Shown one piece after another: positions 18,467 through 26,962 of a stretch of 64,000 bases of DNA. Where the stretch lies: contig CAVVKW010000004.1 of the NCBI GenBank assembly GCA_963749035.1, positions 558,001 to 622,000 of the forward strand, written 5' to 3'. Each line of letters opens with the position of its first letter. Position 1 is the first letter of the stretch. Made by a program: the position numbers and the translations under genes. A model generated the notes under the pieces. That model saw nothing but the letters and a program-made list of their open reading frames with translations, made no database searches and was not told the DNA's origin. The DNA comes from CAVVKW01 sp963749035 (GTDB lineage: Bacteria; Verrucomicrobiota; Verrucomicrobiia; Chthoniobacterales; JAATET01).

Positions 18467-19282
18467 ATGAAAATTGACCTCGAAGATAATTACGACGACA
18501 TCCTCGGCAAAGCGCAGCGCGGGCTGGGGCTCAAGTCAGCCGAAGTTGCCGAACGGAGCGGCGTGACCGAGGCGGAAGTTCGGTCCGTCATCGGAGGAGA
18601 ATACGACGAGGCACTGGTGCGATCGGTCAGTCCAGTGTTGGGATTGGATGCAGATCGGGTTGTCGCGATCGGTGAGGGTTCTTACTTTCCAGAAGCCGTT
18701 TCCGTGGAGGGAGTTGTCCAAGTTAATACGCCGTTCGAGGATATGACGGTGAACGCCTATCTCCTCTGGGATCTGGCGAGTCGAAGGGCGGCTGTCTTCG
18801 ATACCGGGTCGGACGTGACGGATCTCCTGGCGGCGGCGGACGAGCGAGATCTGACGATCGAGCGGGTCTTCATCACTCACGCTCACGGGGATCACATCTT
18901 CGATCTCGACCGGTTGCGACGGAAGACGGGGGTTACTCCGGTGACGCCTTCGCGTGAGGTGGTGGACGGAGCGGAGCGTTTCGACATCGGCGAAGAGTTT
19001 ACGATTGGGCGGCTAAGCGTCGAGACCCGCCTGACGTGTGGACACGCCCGTGGCGGGGTTACCTACGTCGTGCGCGGGCTGGCGGTCCCGGTGGCGATTT
19101 GCGGGGACGCGATGTTTGCCGGATCGATGGGCGGAGGGATGATTTCCTACGAAGAGGCGCTGAAAACGAATCGCGAAGAGATTTTGTCGCTCGAAGACGA
19201 GACGGTTCTGTGTCCGGGTCACGGCCCGATGACGACGGTCGGCGAGCAGCGGCGGTGCAATCCTTTCTTTCCTGAGGTCTGA
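18467..19282 (+). CDS. Metallo-beta-lactamase-fold hydrolase with an N-terminal HTH-like domain
   Basis: Encodes 271 residues. Residues 10-60 read as a Cro-like helix-turn-helix (KAQRGLGLKSAEVAERSGVT). The metallo-beta-lactamase fold follows, with the metal motif THAHGDH near residue 135, a later His in TCGHARGG, the bridging Asp in CGDAMFAG and CPGHGPMTTV near the end. The family includes glyoxalase II-like thioesterases and persulfide dioxygenases; the substrate is unknown. The HTH at the N-terminus is unusual and suggests either DNA binding or a structural cap. The dehydrogenase gene begins 5 nt downstream. Confidence 0.85.
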   Translation: MKIDLEDNYDDILGKAQRGLGLKSAEVAERSGVTEAEVRSVIGGEYDEALVRSVSPVLGLDADRVVAIGEGSYFPEAVSVEGVVQVNTPFEDMTVNAYLLWDLASRRAAVFDTGSDVTDLLAAADERDLTIERVFITHAHGDHIFDLDRLRRKTGVTPVTPSREVVDGAERFDIGEEFTIGRLSVETRLTCGHARGGVTYVVRGLAVPVAICGDAMFAGSMGGGMISYEEALKTNREEILSLEDETVLCPGHGPMTTVGEQRRCNPFFPEV

Positions 19283-19287
19283 CTGAC

Positions 19288-20184
19288 GTGAGGGAAAGAA
19301 TTGGAATCGTCGGCGTGGGCCGGATGGGGGCGAACATGGCGCGGCGGCTGAAGGACACCGGCTGGCCCGTGATGGCGGTGCACGACATCGACTTCGATTC
19401 TGCGAACGCGTTGGCACGAGAGCTCGAGTGCCCGGCGGTGCAGAGTTTGCCGGAGGTGACGGCCGCCAGCGATATCGTGATTACGGTGGTGACGGACGAC
19501 GAGGCGATGCGTGCGTTGTTCTCGGATTCGGACGAGTCGTTGCTCGCGGGGGCGGACGGGACGCTGTTCTTGAATTGCGCGACGGTGAGTCCAGCGGTTC
19601 ATCGGGAGGTGGAGCGAGTGGCGGCAGGGGTCGGTGCGAAGACGCTCGAGGCGTGCATGGCGTCGAGCATCACGCAGGCCCGGGATGGTAGCCTTTATCT
19701 GATGGTCGGGGGCAACAAGGGCGACTTCGATCGTGCTCGCCCTCTACTCGACGATTTGAGCGGGTCGCTTCGTTACGTCGGTCCGACCGGGTCGGCGGCC
19801 GAGGTGAAGGCGCTCGTCAACATGGTCATGAACATCAACACAGCGGGGTTGGCGGAGGGGTTGGGGCTCGGCGATGCGCTGGGGTTGGATCTGCAGATGC
19901 TGCGGGAGGTTTTCAGTCAGACGGGGGCAAACTCCAGAGTGTTGGAAACGGACGGAGAAGACATGGAGAAGCGGGACCACGCGTGCTACTTCTCGGCGGC
20001 TCACGCGGCCAAGGACTCCGGGATCGCCTTGGAACTCGGTCGAGCGGCGGGGGTCGTGCTTCCGTTGGCCGAAGCAACGAAGGGTCAATATGACGGCATG
20101 GTCGCCGCTGGACTTGGGGAACTCGACAAATCCGGGGTCGCGGAGCTGACGTTTAAAAACCGGCGGCCGCAGACACCGGGCTAG
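19288..20184 (+). CDS. NAD(P)-dependent beta-hydroxyacid dehydrogenase
   Basis: Encodes 298 residues from a GTG start. The N-terminal Rossmann signature is GIVGVGRMGANMARRL, followed by the substrate-binding stretch (MASSITQARDGSLYLMVGG) and the conserved catalytic Lys in EVKALVNMVMNINTAGL. This places it in the 3-hydroxyisobutyrate dehydrogenase/tartronate semialdehyde reductase family. It oxidises or reduces a short beta-hydroxyacid; the actual substrate cannot be determined. It is in a tight operon with the metallohydrolase, which might act on a related metabolite. Confidence 0.88.
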   Translation: MRERIGIVGVGRMGANMARRLKDTGWPVMAVHDIDFDSANALARELECPAVQSLPEVTAASDIVITVVTDDEAMRALFSDSDESLLAGADGTLFLNCATVSPAVHREVERVAAGVGAKTLEACMASSITQARDGSLYLMVGGNKGDFDRARPLLDDLSGSLRYVGPTGSAAEVKALVNMVMNINTAGLAEGLGLGDALGLDLQMLREVFSQTGANSRVLETDGEDMEKRDHACYFSAAHAAKDSGIALELGRAAGVVLPLAEATKGQYDGMVAAGLGELDKSGVAELTFKNRRPQTPG

Positions 20185-20281
20185 GTTCTCGTGAGCGCGT
20201 GAAGGTTTTTGAATGCCGAAGTCGTGAGGGGTATTCGGGGTTGAGAAATGGCGGGGGAGCCGGGAAAGGAGTGTTGATTCG

Positions 20282-21559
20282 ATGATGGACGTGGTCCGGG
20301 GTTTGTTCGGGATCGTGGCGTTGCTGGGGATCGGGTGGTTGTGCTCGGAGAACCGTCGCTCGGTGGCGTGGAGGGTTATTTGGGTCGGACTGGGGATTCA
20401 ACTGGTCGTGGGTGTCGTGATCTTCCACTTACCCTGGGGTCGGCAATTTTTTCTGATGGTGAACGACGGGGTGCTCGGGCTGTTGTCCCAGGCGCAGCGG
20501 GGGGCGGAGTTTGTGTTCGGTCCATTGGCGAAGCCGCCGGGGGCCGAGGGTTCGCTGGGGTTCGTGCTGGCCTTTCAGGCACTGCCGACGGCGATATTTT
20601 TCGCGGCGTTGACCGCGTTGCTCTACCACGTCGGGTTGCTGTCGCGGTTGGTCCGCTTGTTCGCGCGTCTCTTCCAGCGGAGCCTGCGGGTGTCGGGGAT
20701 CGAGGCGGTGGTTGCGTCGAGTAATCTGTTCGTGGGGATCGAATCGGCACTGACGATCCGTCCCTACCTGGCGACGGCGCGTCGACACGAGCTGGCGGTG
20801 ATCTTGACGGCGGGGATGGCGACGATCGCGTCGACCGTTCTCGGAATCTACGTGGCGGCCTTGGCGCCGGTCTTTCCGACGATCGCCGGGCATCTGCTGA
20901 CCGCGAACTTTCTGAGTGCGCCGGCGGCGATCATCTTCGCGCGGCTCTTGGTGCCGCGGGACGGGGGGGCTGAAGGCGCCGAGGGAGCTGAAGTGACGTT
21001 TGAGCGGAAGGGGAATTGGGTGCAGAGCCTCGTCGACGGGGCGATGGAGGGATTCAAGTTGGCATGCGGGATTGCGGCGGTGCTGATCGCGTTCGTGGGG
21101 TTGTTGGCGTTGGTGAACGTGGTGGTCGGCGGAGTTGCTGGACGGCTCGGCGCGCCGGGATTCCAGATTCAAACGTTCCTGGGCTGGGTGTTTGCGCCTT
21201 TGGCCTGGGTGATGGGAGTCGCGTGGGATGAGTCGGCACGAGTCGGCGAGTTGCTGGGGTTGCGTCTGGTTGCGACGGAGGTGCCCGCGTATTTTCAATT
21301 GGCGGGATGGATGGGGGGCGACGAGCCGTTGAGTGCGCGGTCGATGGTGATCGCGGTTTACGCGCTCTGCGGATTTGCCCACGTTCCTTCGTTGGGAATC
21401 TTCGTTGGGGGTCTGACGGCGCTCGCCCCCGAGCGGGCGACGGAGATCGGCAGCGTGGCTTTGCGCTGTCTGATTGCGGCAACGCTGGCGTGTTTGCTGA
21501 CCGGGACCATCGCTGGGCTGGTGTGCGGGGCAAATCCGACGTCGATCTTGGCCAAGTAA
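20282..21559 (+). CDS. NupC-type concentrative nucleoside transporter
   Basis: Encodes 425 residues with many hydrophobic helices. The CNT pattern is visible: the N-terminal three-helix part (GIVALLGIGWLCSENRRSV), a conserved central segment GIEAVVASSNLFVGIESALT, ILTAGMATIASTVLGIY, and near the end ALCGFAHVPSLGIFVGGL. CNT proteins import nucleosides with Na+ or H+. GGAGTG about 8 nt before ATG 20282 supports the start. It is probably transcribed alone. Confidence 0.9.
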   Translation: MMDVVRGLFGIVALLGIGWLCSENRRSVAWRVIWVGLGIQLVVGVVIFHLPWGRQFFLMVNDGVLGLLSQAQRGAEFVFGPLAKPPGAEGSLGFVLAFQALPTAIFFAALTALLYHVGLLSRLVRLFARLFQRSLRVSGIEAVVASSNLFVGIESALTIRPYLATARRHELAVILTAGMATIASTVLGIYVAALAPVFPTIAGHLLTANFLSAPAAIIFARLLVPRDGGAEGAEGAEVTFERKGNWVQSLVDGAMEGFKLACGIAAVLIAFVGLLALVNVVVGGVAGRLGAPGFQIQTFLGWVFAPLAWVMGVAWDESARVGELLGLRLVATEVPAYFQLAGWMGGDEPLSARSMVIAVYALCGFAHVPSLGIFVGGLTALAPERATEIGSVALRCLIAATLACLLTGTIAGLVCGANPTSILAK

Positions 21560-21887
21560 GTTGATCGCGCGGATCTTGATCATTTTTCAACGGTTCACTG
21601 GCCGTCACGCGTGACGGCGGGTGGATTGACCGCGCTGTTCCGCGGCTTGAATGATCCCGAGCGTTTCTGCTGGTGGAGTTGCGGGCGGAAGCAACGGAGA
21701 TTTTACGACCATAAAGTTAACCGGATGATCCCGGCCGGGCTAACCGGACGAAGAGAAGTTGGCCCGCAAAACCAGGGACTTCCCGACAGTCTGCCGCAGC
21801 GCGGGAGTCGTGACGCTGCCAAGTCGCGAGCCGTATTGGGTGGCGAGCCACTCGCGGGGGAGCTGTTCGGGCCCGGAGAGCCCGGTT
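21560..21887. other. Intergenic region between convergent genes
   Basis: This 328-nt gap separates the transporter stop from the cysS stop. I see no coding frame with family resemblance. Its notable feature is the perfect palindrome at 21601-21618, which may serve as a terminator stem for one or both converging transcripts. Confidence 0.5.
21601..21618. repeat. Perfect 18-nt palindrome
   Basis: GCCGTCACGCGTGACGGC equals its own reverse complement. It sits between converging genes without a T-tract on either side, so it is not a textbook intrinsic terminator. It could be a bidirectional transcription stop or a protein-binding site. Confidence 0.6.
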
Positions 21888-23285
21888 CTAGCCGGCGGGG
21901 GTAAGTTTCTGGCCGTCCTTGGTGTCTTTGACGCTCCAGCCGAGGGCGGCAATCTTGTCGCGGAGGGTGTCGCTGGCAGCGAAGTCCCTGGCGGCGCGGG
22001 CGGCAGCGCGCTGGGCGACGAGGTCCTCGACTTCCGCCGGGACATCGGCGGTGTCGGCGTGAAATTGGAGGACGGTGTTGACCTGATCTCGCCAGGTTCG
22101 GAGTTGGCTGAGGTCCGTCTCGGAAAGGCCGTCGGCGTCGAGGCGTTTGTTGGTTTCCGTGATGGCCGTGAAGAGAACGGCGAGGGCGGCGGAGATGTTG
22201 AGATCGTCGTCGAGCGCTTCGCGAAAGGCGTCGGGGTCCGGGAGGACGGGGTCGGCAGTTGGTGAAGCGGCGGCGGTGGCCTCGTCGAGGCGGGTTGACC
22301 ATCCGTCGAAGCGGCGGAGGGCGGACCGGGCGGCGACGAGGCTTTCGGTGGTGAAGTTCAGCGGTTCGCGGTAGCGGACGGCGAGGAGAACGTAGCGGAC
22401 TTCGCGTCCCGTCCAGCCTCGTTCGATGAGGTCGCGGAGCGTGTAGAAATTTCCCGCGCTTTTGGCCATCTTCTGTCCGTCGACCATGAGGTGACGGCAA
22501 TGTAACCAGAGGCCGACGAAAGGCTGGCCGGTGCAGCACTCCGTTTGCGCGATCTCGGCTTCGTGGTGGGGAAAAATGTTATCCTCGCCGCCGCAGTGGA
22601 TGTCGATGCGGTCACCGAGAAGTCCGGTCGCCATGGCGCTGCATTCGATGTGCCAGCCGGGTCGACCGCGGCCCCAGGGACTCTGCCAGCCGACGTCGCC
22701 GTCTTCGGCGTCCCAGGCTTTCCAGAGGGCGAAGTCGCCGATGGATTCTTTTTCGTATTCGTCGTTCGCGATACGCCCGGAGGGTCGGAGTTCGTCCAAA
22801 TTGAGGTGGGCGAGCTGGCCGTAGGGGGGGAAGCTGGCGATGCGGAAATAGACCGATCCATCCTCGGCTTGGTAGGCGTGATCGCGTTGGATGAGGGTGG
22901 AAATCATGTCGATCATGCGAGCGACGTGGGCGGTGGCCTCGGGGAAGTCGTCCGCGCGTTTGATCCGGAGGGCGTCGAGATCTTCGAAAAACGCGCGTTT
23001 GAAGGGGGCGGTGAATTCGGCGAGCGGGACGCCGGCCTCGCGGGAGCCGCGGATGGTTTTGTCGTCGACGTCGGTGAGGTTCATCACGCGGCGAACGTCG
23101 TAGCCGCGGGATTCGAGGTGGCGCTGGAGCAAGTCTTCGAAGACGTAGGCGCGAAAATTGCCGATGTGGGCGTGGTTATAAACGGTCGGGCCGCAGGTGT
23201 AGAGCGAGACGAATTTCCCGTCAGGGTCGAGCGGGGTGAAGGGCTCGACGGTGCGGGAGAGGGAATTGAAGAAGCGGGTGGGCAT
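21888..23285 (-). CDS. cysS: Cysteinyl-tRNA synthetase
   Basis: Encodes 465 residues of a class I synthetase. The HIGH-type motif is in YTCGPTVYNHAHIGN, where the Cys is also a zinc ligand; further zinc-site residues are in WHIECSAMA and PHHEAEIAQTE. The KMSKS equivalent is KMAKSAGN. The C-terminal helical region (340-465) has the DALR-like tRNA-binding part. The enzyme charges tRNA-Cys. It is the last gene of the minus-strand run, 6 nt after the ABC permease stop, and may be co-transcribed with it. Confidence 0.96.
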   Translation of the reverse strand: MPTRFFNSLSRTVEPFTPLDPDGKFVSLYTCGPTVYNHAHIGNFRAYVFEDLLQRHLESRGYDVRRVMNLTDVDDKTIRGSREAGVPLAEFTAPFKRAFFEDLDALRIKRADDFPEATAHVARMIDMISTLIQRDHAYQAEDGSVYFRIASFPPYGQLAHLNLDELRPSGRIANDEYEKESIGDFALWKAWDAEDGDVGWQSPWGRGRPGWHIECSAMATGLLGDRIDIHCGGEDNIFPHHEAEIAQTECCTGQPFVGLWLHCRHLMVDGQKMAKSAGNFYTLRDLIERGWTGREVRYVLLAVRYREPLNFTTESLVAARSALRRFDGWSTRLDEATAAASPTADPVLPDPDAFREALDDDLNISAALAVLFTAITETNKRLDADGLSETDLSQLRTWRDQVNTVLQFHADTADVPAEVEDLVAQRAAARAARDFAASDTLRDKIAALGWSVKDTKDGQKLTPAG

Positions 23286-23291
23286 TCGGGA

Positions 23292-24986
23292 TTAAACGCG
23301 GAAAATGGCACCGAGCTTCTTGCCGAGAATGAGCGAGGCACCGAGGATGGTGACACCGAGGAAGGCCATGGCCCAGACGCCGAGGGCGCTCGCGATGAAG
23401 CGACCGTCACCGAGGAGTTGGTAGAGTTCGTAGATGGCTTTGGTGATGGGGAAGTCCTCCTGTTTTTGTGCCAGGATGAGGCTGTCACTGACTTCGAGCA
23501 TGGCGAAGGAGAAGGCGAGGAGTCCGCCGGCCATGAGGTTGGCGGCGATGAGGGGGATCGTAATCTTGCGGAGCGTCTTGAGGGGCGGGCAGCCGAGGTT
23601 CTGGGCGGCTTCTTCGAGCGTCACACTGGTCTGCTGGAAACCGGCCGCGGCGCTTCGGACGACGTAGGGGAGTCGGCGGACAGCGTAGGCGATGACGAGA
23701 ATCATGAGCGGGTCGGTGGCGGGGTTCATGAAGCCGAAGAGCTTCCCTTCCTGGGTCATTGCCAGATAGCCGAAGGCGAGGACGAGACCGGGGACGGCCA
23801 GAGGGAGCATGGCCATGGCGTCGAGGATTTGACGGCCAGGGAGGGTGGTGCGGACGACGACGTAGGCGATCGCAATTCCGAGGATGATATCGATGAGGGT
23901 GGCGAGCCCGGCGTATTTGAGGCTGTTCTGAATGGAAGGGAGCGTGAGGTTGTGGCCGAGAGCGGCTTCGAAGTGGCCGAGAGTCCAGCCGGTCGGGAGA
24001 ATGCTGTCATACCAATCCCCAGAAACGGAAACGAGAATGACGCCGATGTGCGGGAGGACGGCGACGAAGGTGACGAAGGCGAAGAAGAGCGTGCAGAGCC
24101 AGGCGCGGAGGGCGGGGAGTTTCCGAGGTCCGCCGACGGACGTGGCTTTGGCCATCATCGCGTGGGAGCTGCGTCCGAAGAGGAGCTTGCTGGCCGCGTA
24201 GGCGAGGACGGTGGCGGCGAGCATGACGGCGACGAGCGCGAAGGGGAACGGGTTGCCGCCGATGTCCTTGATCCCGGCGAAGATTTGAACTGACGTGACG
24301 CGGTTGAATTCGAACATCAGCGGGACGCCTAGTTCCGTGAACGCCCAGATGAAGACGATGGTGCCGCCGGCGAAGAGACCGGGCATGATGAGAGGGAGGG
24401 TGATCTTGCGAAACTTACGGAACCCGACGCAGCCAAGATTCTCGGCGGCTTCCTCCATGGCGGGATCGACGTTGGCGAGGGCGGCGACGAGGTTGAGGTA
24501 GAGAATCGGGTAGAGATGGAGCGCGTTCATGATGACGACTCCGGTAAGTCGGCTTTCCCCGAGCCAATCCACGGGGTTGGCGGCGGACATGAGTCCGAGG
24601 GTTTCGAGCAGGGCGTTGAGTGCTCCCTGTTGGCCGAGGATCTGTTTCACACCGATGGCACCGACGAAGGGCGGGAGGATCATCGGGATCAGAACCATCG
24701 CGCCAAGTAGGCCTTTGCCGGGGAAGAGGAACCGGTCGCTGAGGAACGCGAGCGGCATCGCGATCAGAATGGCGAGGAGGGTCGAAAAAACGCCCATGAG
24801 CAGGCTGTTCCAGAGTCCTTCGAGGTAGATCGGGTTCTGGAAGACCTCCGAAATGTAGGCGAACGTGAAGGTGCCGTCGGGCAGGAAGAACGCGCCGCCG
24901 AGCGTCTCGACGATCGGGTAGAGGAAGAAGAACGCGAAAAATAGCGCGGTGAGTGCGTAGATGGTGAGGGCTACCGGTTTGCTCAT
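23292..24986 (-). CDS. ABC transporter permease, Fe(III)-type (FbpB-like) double permease
   Basis: Encodes 564 residues made of two homologous halves of about six helices each. Each half has an EAA-type loop: MEEAAENLGCVGFRKFRKITLPLI in the first and the equivalent LEEAAQNLGCPPLKTLRKITI in the second (each a contiguous stretch, read for pattern only). This fused arrangement is typical of FbpB/SfuB iron permeases. It works with the ATPase at 26963 and the binding protein at 25432. Its ATG overlaps the stop of the intervening GxxExxY gene by 4 nt. Confidence 0.9.
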   Translation of the reverse strand: MSKPVALTIYALTALFFAFFFLYPIVETLGGAFFLPDGTFTFAYISEVFQNPIYLEGLWNSLLMGVFSTLLAILIAMPLAFLSDRFLFPGKGLLGAMVLIPMILPPFVGAIGVKQILGQQGALNALLETLGLMSAANPVDWLGESRLTGVVIMNALHLYPILYLNLVAALANVDPAMEEAAENLGCVGFRKFRKITLPLIMPGLFAGGTIVFIWAFTELGVPLMFEFNRVTSVQIFAGIKDIGGNPFPFALVAVMLAATVLAYAASKLLFGRSSHAMMAKATSVGGPRKLPALRAWLCTLFFAFVTFVAVLPHIGVILVSVSGDWYDSILPTGWTLGHFEAALGHNLTLPSIQNSLKYAGLATLIDIILGIAIAYVVVRTTLPGRQILDAMAMLPLAVPGLVLAFGYLAMTQEGKLFGFMNPATDPLMILVIAYAVRRLPYVVRSAAAGFQQTSVTLEEAAQNLGCPPLKTLRKITIPLIAANLMAGGLLAFSFAMLEVSDSLILAQKQEDFPITKAIYELYQLLGDGRFIASALGVWAMAFLGVTILGASLILGKKLGAIFRV

Positions 24987-25435
24987 GATTCTGGGTTCTC
25001 ACGCAGAGCCGCAGAGGCGCAGAGAGATTTTGAATTCACTACGCGGACTATTCCGTCCTTCAGAAGCGGTGCGCCGAAATTGATGAGGAGGCCGACGCGG
25101 TAATCAAGAATCTTTAGATAAGTGAGGAGCTGTTTACCGTGGACTGGGGCCAATTTCTCTAACGATTTGAGTTCAACGCAGACTTCGTTTTCGATGAGGA
25201 GGTCTGCGCGGAAGCCGAGTTCGAAATTGAGATCGTGGTAGCGAAGCGGAACCGGGACTTCACACTGGACGTTGAAGCCGCGGTTGCGCAACTCATGCTC
25301 AAGAATGACTTGATAAACCGATTCGAGGAGGCCGGGACCAAGGTCTTGGTGAATACGGAACGCTGTATCAACGATGGATCCGGTTAGTTCGGAATTCTCT
25401 GCGTCTGTGCGTCTCTGCGTGAAATTTTCACTCAT
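24983..25435 (-). CDS. GxxExxY family protein
   Basis: Encodes 150 residues. The family signature is GPGLLESVYQVIL, where Gly-Leu-Leu-Glu-Ser-Val-Tyr is the GxxExxY motif. It is followed by LGFRADLLIENEVCVELKS, a pattern like PD-(D/E)XK nucleases, and LLTYLKILDYRVGLLINFG. The function is unknown; such genes are often scattered in genomes with repeat-bearing flanks. Here 27-nt inverted repeats lie inside the gene's own ends and encode parts of both termini. It overlaps both neighbouring transporter genes by 4 nt. Confidence 0.88.
   Translation of the reverse strand: MSENFTQRRTDAENSELTGSIVDTAFRIHQDLGPGLLESVYQVILEHELRNRGFNVQCEVPVPLRYHDLNFELGFRADLLIENEVCVELKSLEKLAPVHGKQLLTYLKILDYRVGLLINFGAPLLKDGIVRVVNSKSLCASAALRENPES
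24999..25025 (+). repeat. Inverted repeat, 3' side of the GxxExxY gene
   Basis: The 27-nt unit beginning TCACGCAGAGCCGCAGAGG matches the reverse complement of 25396-25422 at 24 of 27 positions. It has an internal period of 8-9 nt (CGCAGAG repeats) and encodes the C-terminal residues of the GxxExxY protein. Confidence 0.85.
25396..25422 (-). repeat. Inverted repeat, 5' side of the GxxExxY gene
   Basis: Read on the minus strand this begins TCACGCAGAGACGCACAGA. It is the mate of 24999-25025, with three differences over 27 nt. It encodes residues near the N-terminus (TQRRTDAEN) of the GxxExxY protein. Confidence 0.85.
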
Positions 25436-26922
25436 TTTCCCTCCTTTGCCAGGCGTTCGGCTTCGCGGTATTGGATGCGGAAGTGGTCGCCGAGCTGTTT
25501 GGCGAGTATGACCTCCTGCAGGCGGTCGGGGTCCTTGAGGGTGGGGCGGATGACGTTGAGCGCTCGCTCGTAATTGACGGCGGACACGTCGGTGAATTTA
25601 GCCATGGCTTCCGGCGGGAAGTCGGCTTCGATGAGGGCCTTCCAAGCCGAGGCTTGTTCGTTGTGGGCGTCGAGACACATGACTCGAATGATAAAACGGA
25701 GCGGTGAGAAGAGCTTTCCGGTCCATTCGGGGTGGTAGGTGAAGAATTTGGCCTCTTCGTAAGGTTGAACGTCGGGGTCGGAACGGTCTTCGGCGTATTT
25801 AGCGTCGTAGAGTTCTTTTCGGATGGGCAGGCGGCGGAGGGCGTAGCGAACGGGGCCGCCGGGAGTGCCGACCTTGAAGTTCCACAGCTTCTGGCCTTCG
25901 AGAGAGAGGACGAAGGCGATGAAGGCCTCGGCGACTTCGGGATGGGGTGCGCCGCGCAGAAGACCGATCGGGTCGACGCCGACGGACGACCCGCCCACGG
26001 GGGTGAAATAAATCATGCGCGTGGGCTCGTCATCGATGGTGACGGCTTCGCTTTGGTAGCGCCCAAAGAAATCGATGCACATTCCGATCGCGGCGTCGCC
26101 GAGCGAGACATCCATCGGAACCTTGGGAGCGGCGTCGGTGAAGTAGCGGGCGTTAGCGGATGCTTTCAGAATGAGTTGGAGGCCCGCGTCCCATCCGGAG
26201 GCGACGGCGGGATGAAGTCCGTCCTGGTCATGGGGTTTTTCCGCGCTGACCCGCTCCTGCATCTGTTGCTGGATCACCATCTCGAAGGCCTTGGCGGCGG
26301 AACCCGATTTGGTGGGGTCGGCGAGGGCGACCTCCTTGAAGAATCGGGGGTCGGTCAGGTCCGGCCAGCCGGAAAGAAGTTCGTGAAACCCGAGGCGTTC
26401 GAGGGAATCAAGGTTCGCGCAGATGCCAAAACTCGAAAGGCAGTTGCCGATCCAGGCTCCGTTGGGATCGTAAAAAGGCTCGCCGGAAACCTCAGCCGGA
26501 ATGGTGTCTTCGTTGAACCAGTCCGGGTGCGCTTTGATGACGCCGCTGGGGACGAGGCGACCGGCGGCGGCTTGCTGGATGAAATCGAAGGCGCCGCCCC
26601 CGAAGAAGAGGTCGATCCCGATGCCGCCGGTCGGGCCGCCGTTGCGTTCGTCGGCGGAGTAGAATTCTGATTCGAGGTAGCGCGCGATCTCGCTGGTGCC
26701 GCCGACGAGTCGCCAATCGATACGGACCGAGCGACCGGTCTTGGCTTGATAATAATTCGAGAAGGCGTGGGCGAATTCGTAGCGAATCGCTTCGTTGTGC
26801 GGGGTGATGATGACGACAGTGTCGTCCGCGGCGGCCAGGAGGTTTGCCTTGGGCTTGAGCACGAAGGGGACTCCGACGATGGCAATGAGCGCGGCGAGAA
26901 CGCCGAGGATGCGGAGAGTCAT
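25432..26922 (-). CDS. Extracellular solute-binding protein of the Fe(III)-type ABC transporter
   Basis: Encodes 496 residues with an N-terminal hydrophobic signal or anchor (ILGVLAALIAIVGVPFVLK). The mature part begins TVVIITPHNEAIRYEFAHAF, resembling periplasmic-binding proteins of the iron/thiamine/spermidine class, and continues with EIARYLESEF, IDLFFGGGAFDFI and WIGNCLSSFGICAN. The protein would capture the substrate outside the membrane and hand it to the permease. Iron is the likeliest ligand by permease and ATPase type, but no ligand residue is proven. It is 40 nt downstream of the ATPase gene and overlaps the GxxExxY gene start. Confidence 0.85.
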   Translation of the reverse strand: MTLRILGVLAALIAIVGVPFVLKPKANLLAAADDTVVIITPHNEAIRYEFAHAFSNYYQAKTGRSVRIDWRLVGGTSEIARYLESEFYSADERNGGPTGGIGIDLFFGGGAFDFIQQAAAGRLVPSGVIKAHPDWFNEDTIPAEVSGEPFYDPNGAWIGNCLSSFGICANLDSLERLGFHELLSGWPDLTDPRFFKEVALADPTKSGSAAKAFEMVIQQQMQERVSAEKPHDQDGLHPAVASGWDAGLQLILKASANARYFTDAAPKVPMDVSLGDAAIGMCIDFFGRYQSEAVTIDDEPTRMIYFTPVGGSSVGVDPIGLLRGAPHPEVAEAFIAFVLSLEGQKLWNFKVGTPGGPVRYALRRLPIRKELYDAKYAEDRSDPDVQPYEEAKFFTYHPEWTGKLFSPLRFIIRVMCLDAHNEQASAWKALIEADFPPEAMAKFTDVSAVNYERALNVIRPTLKDPDRLQEVILAKQLGDHFRIQYREAERLAKEGK

Positions 26923-26962
26923 GCTGGAATCCGCGATTTCCGCGGCTGGACGCGGCGGGTGT

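Noticed and set aside
22545..24293. 582-codon plus-strand open frame
   Set aside because: It lies opposite cysS and the ABC permease, both of which have clear family motifs. Its Glu/Gly/Asp-rich, low-complexity translation is typical of antisense frames in GC-rich DNA.
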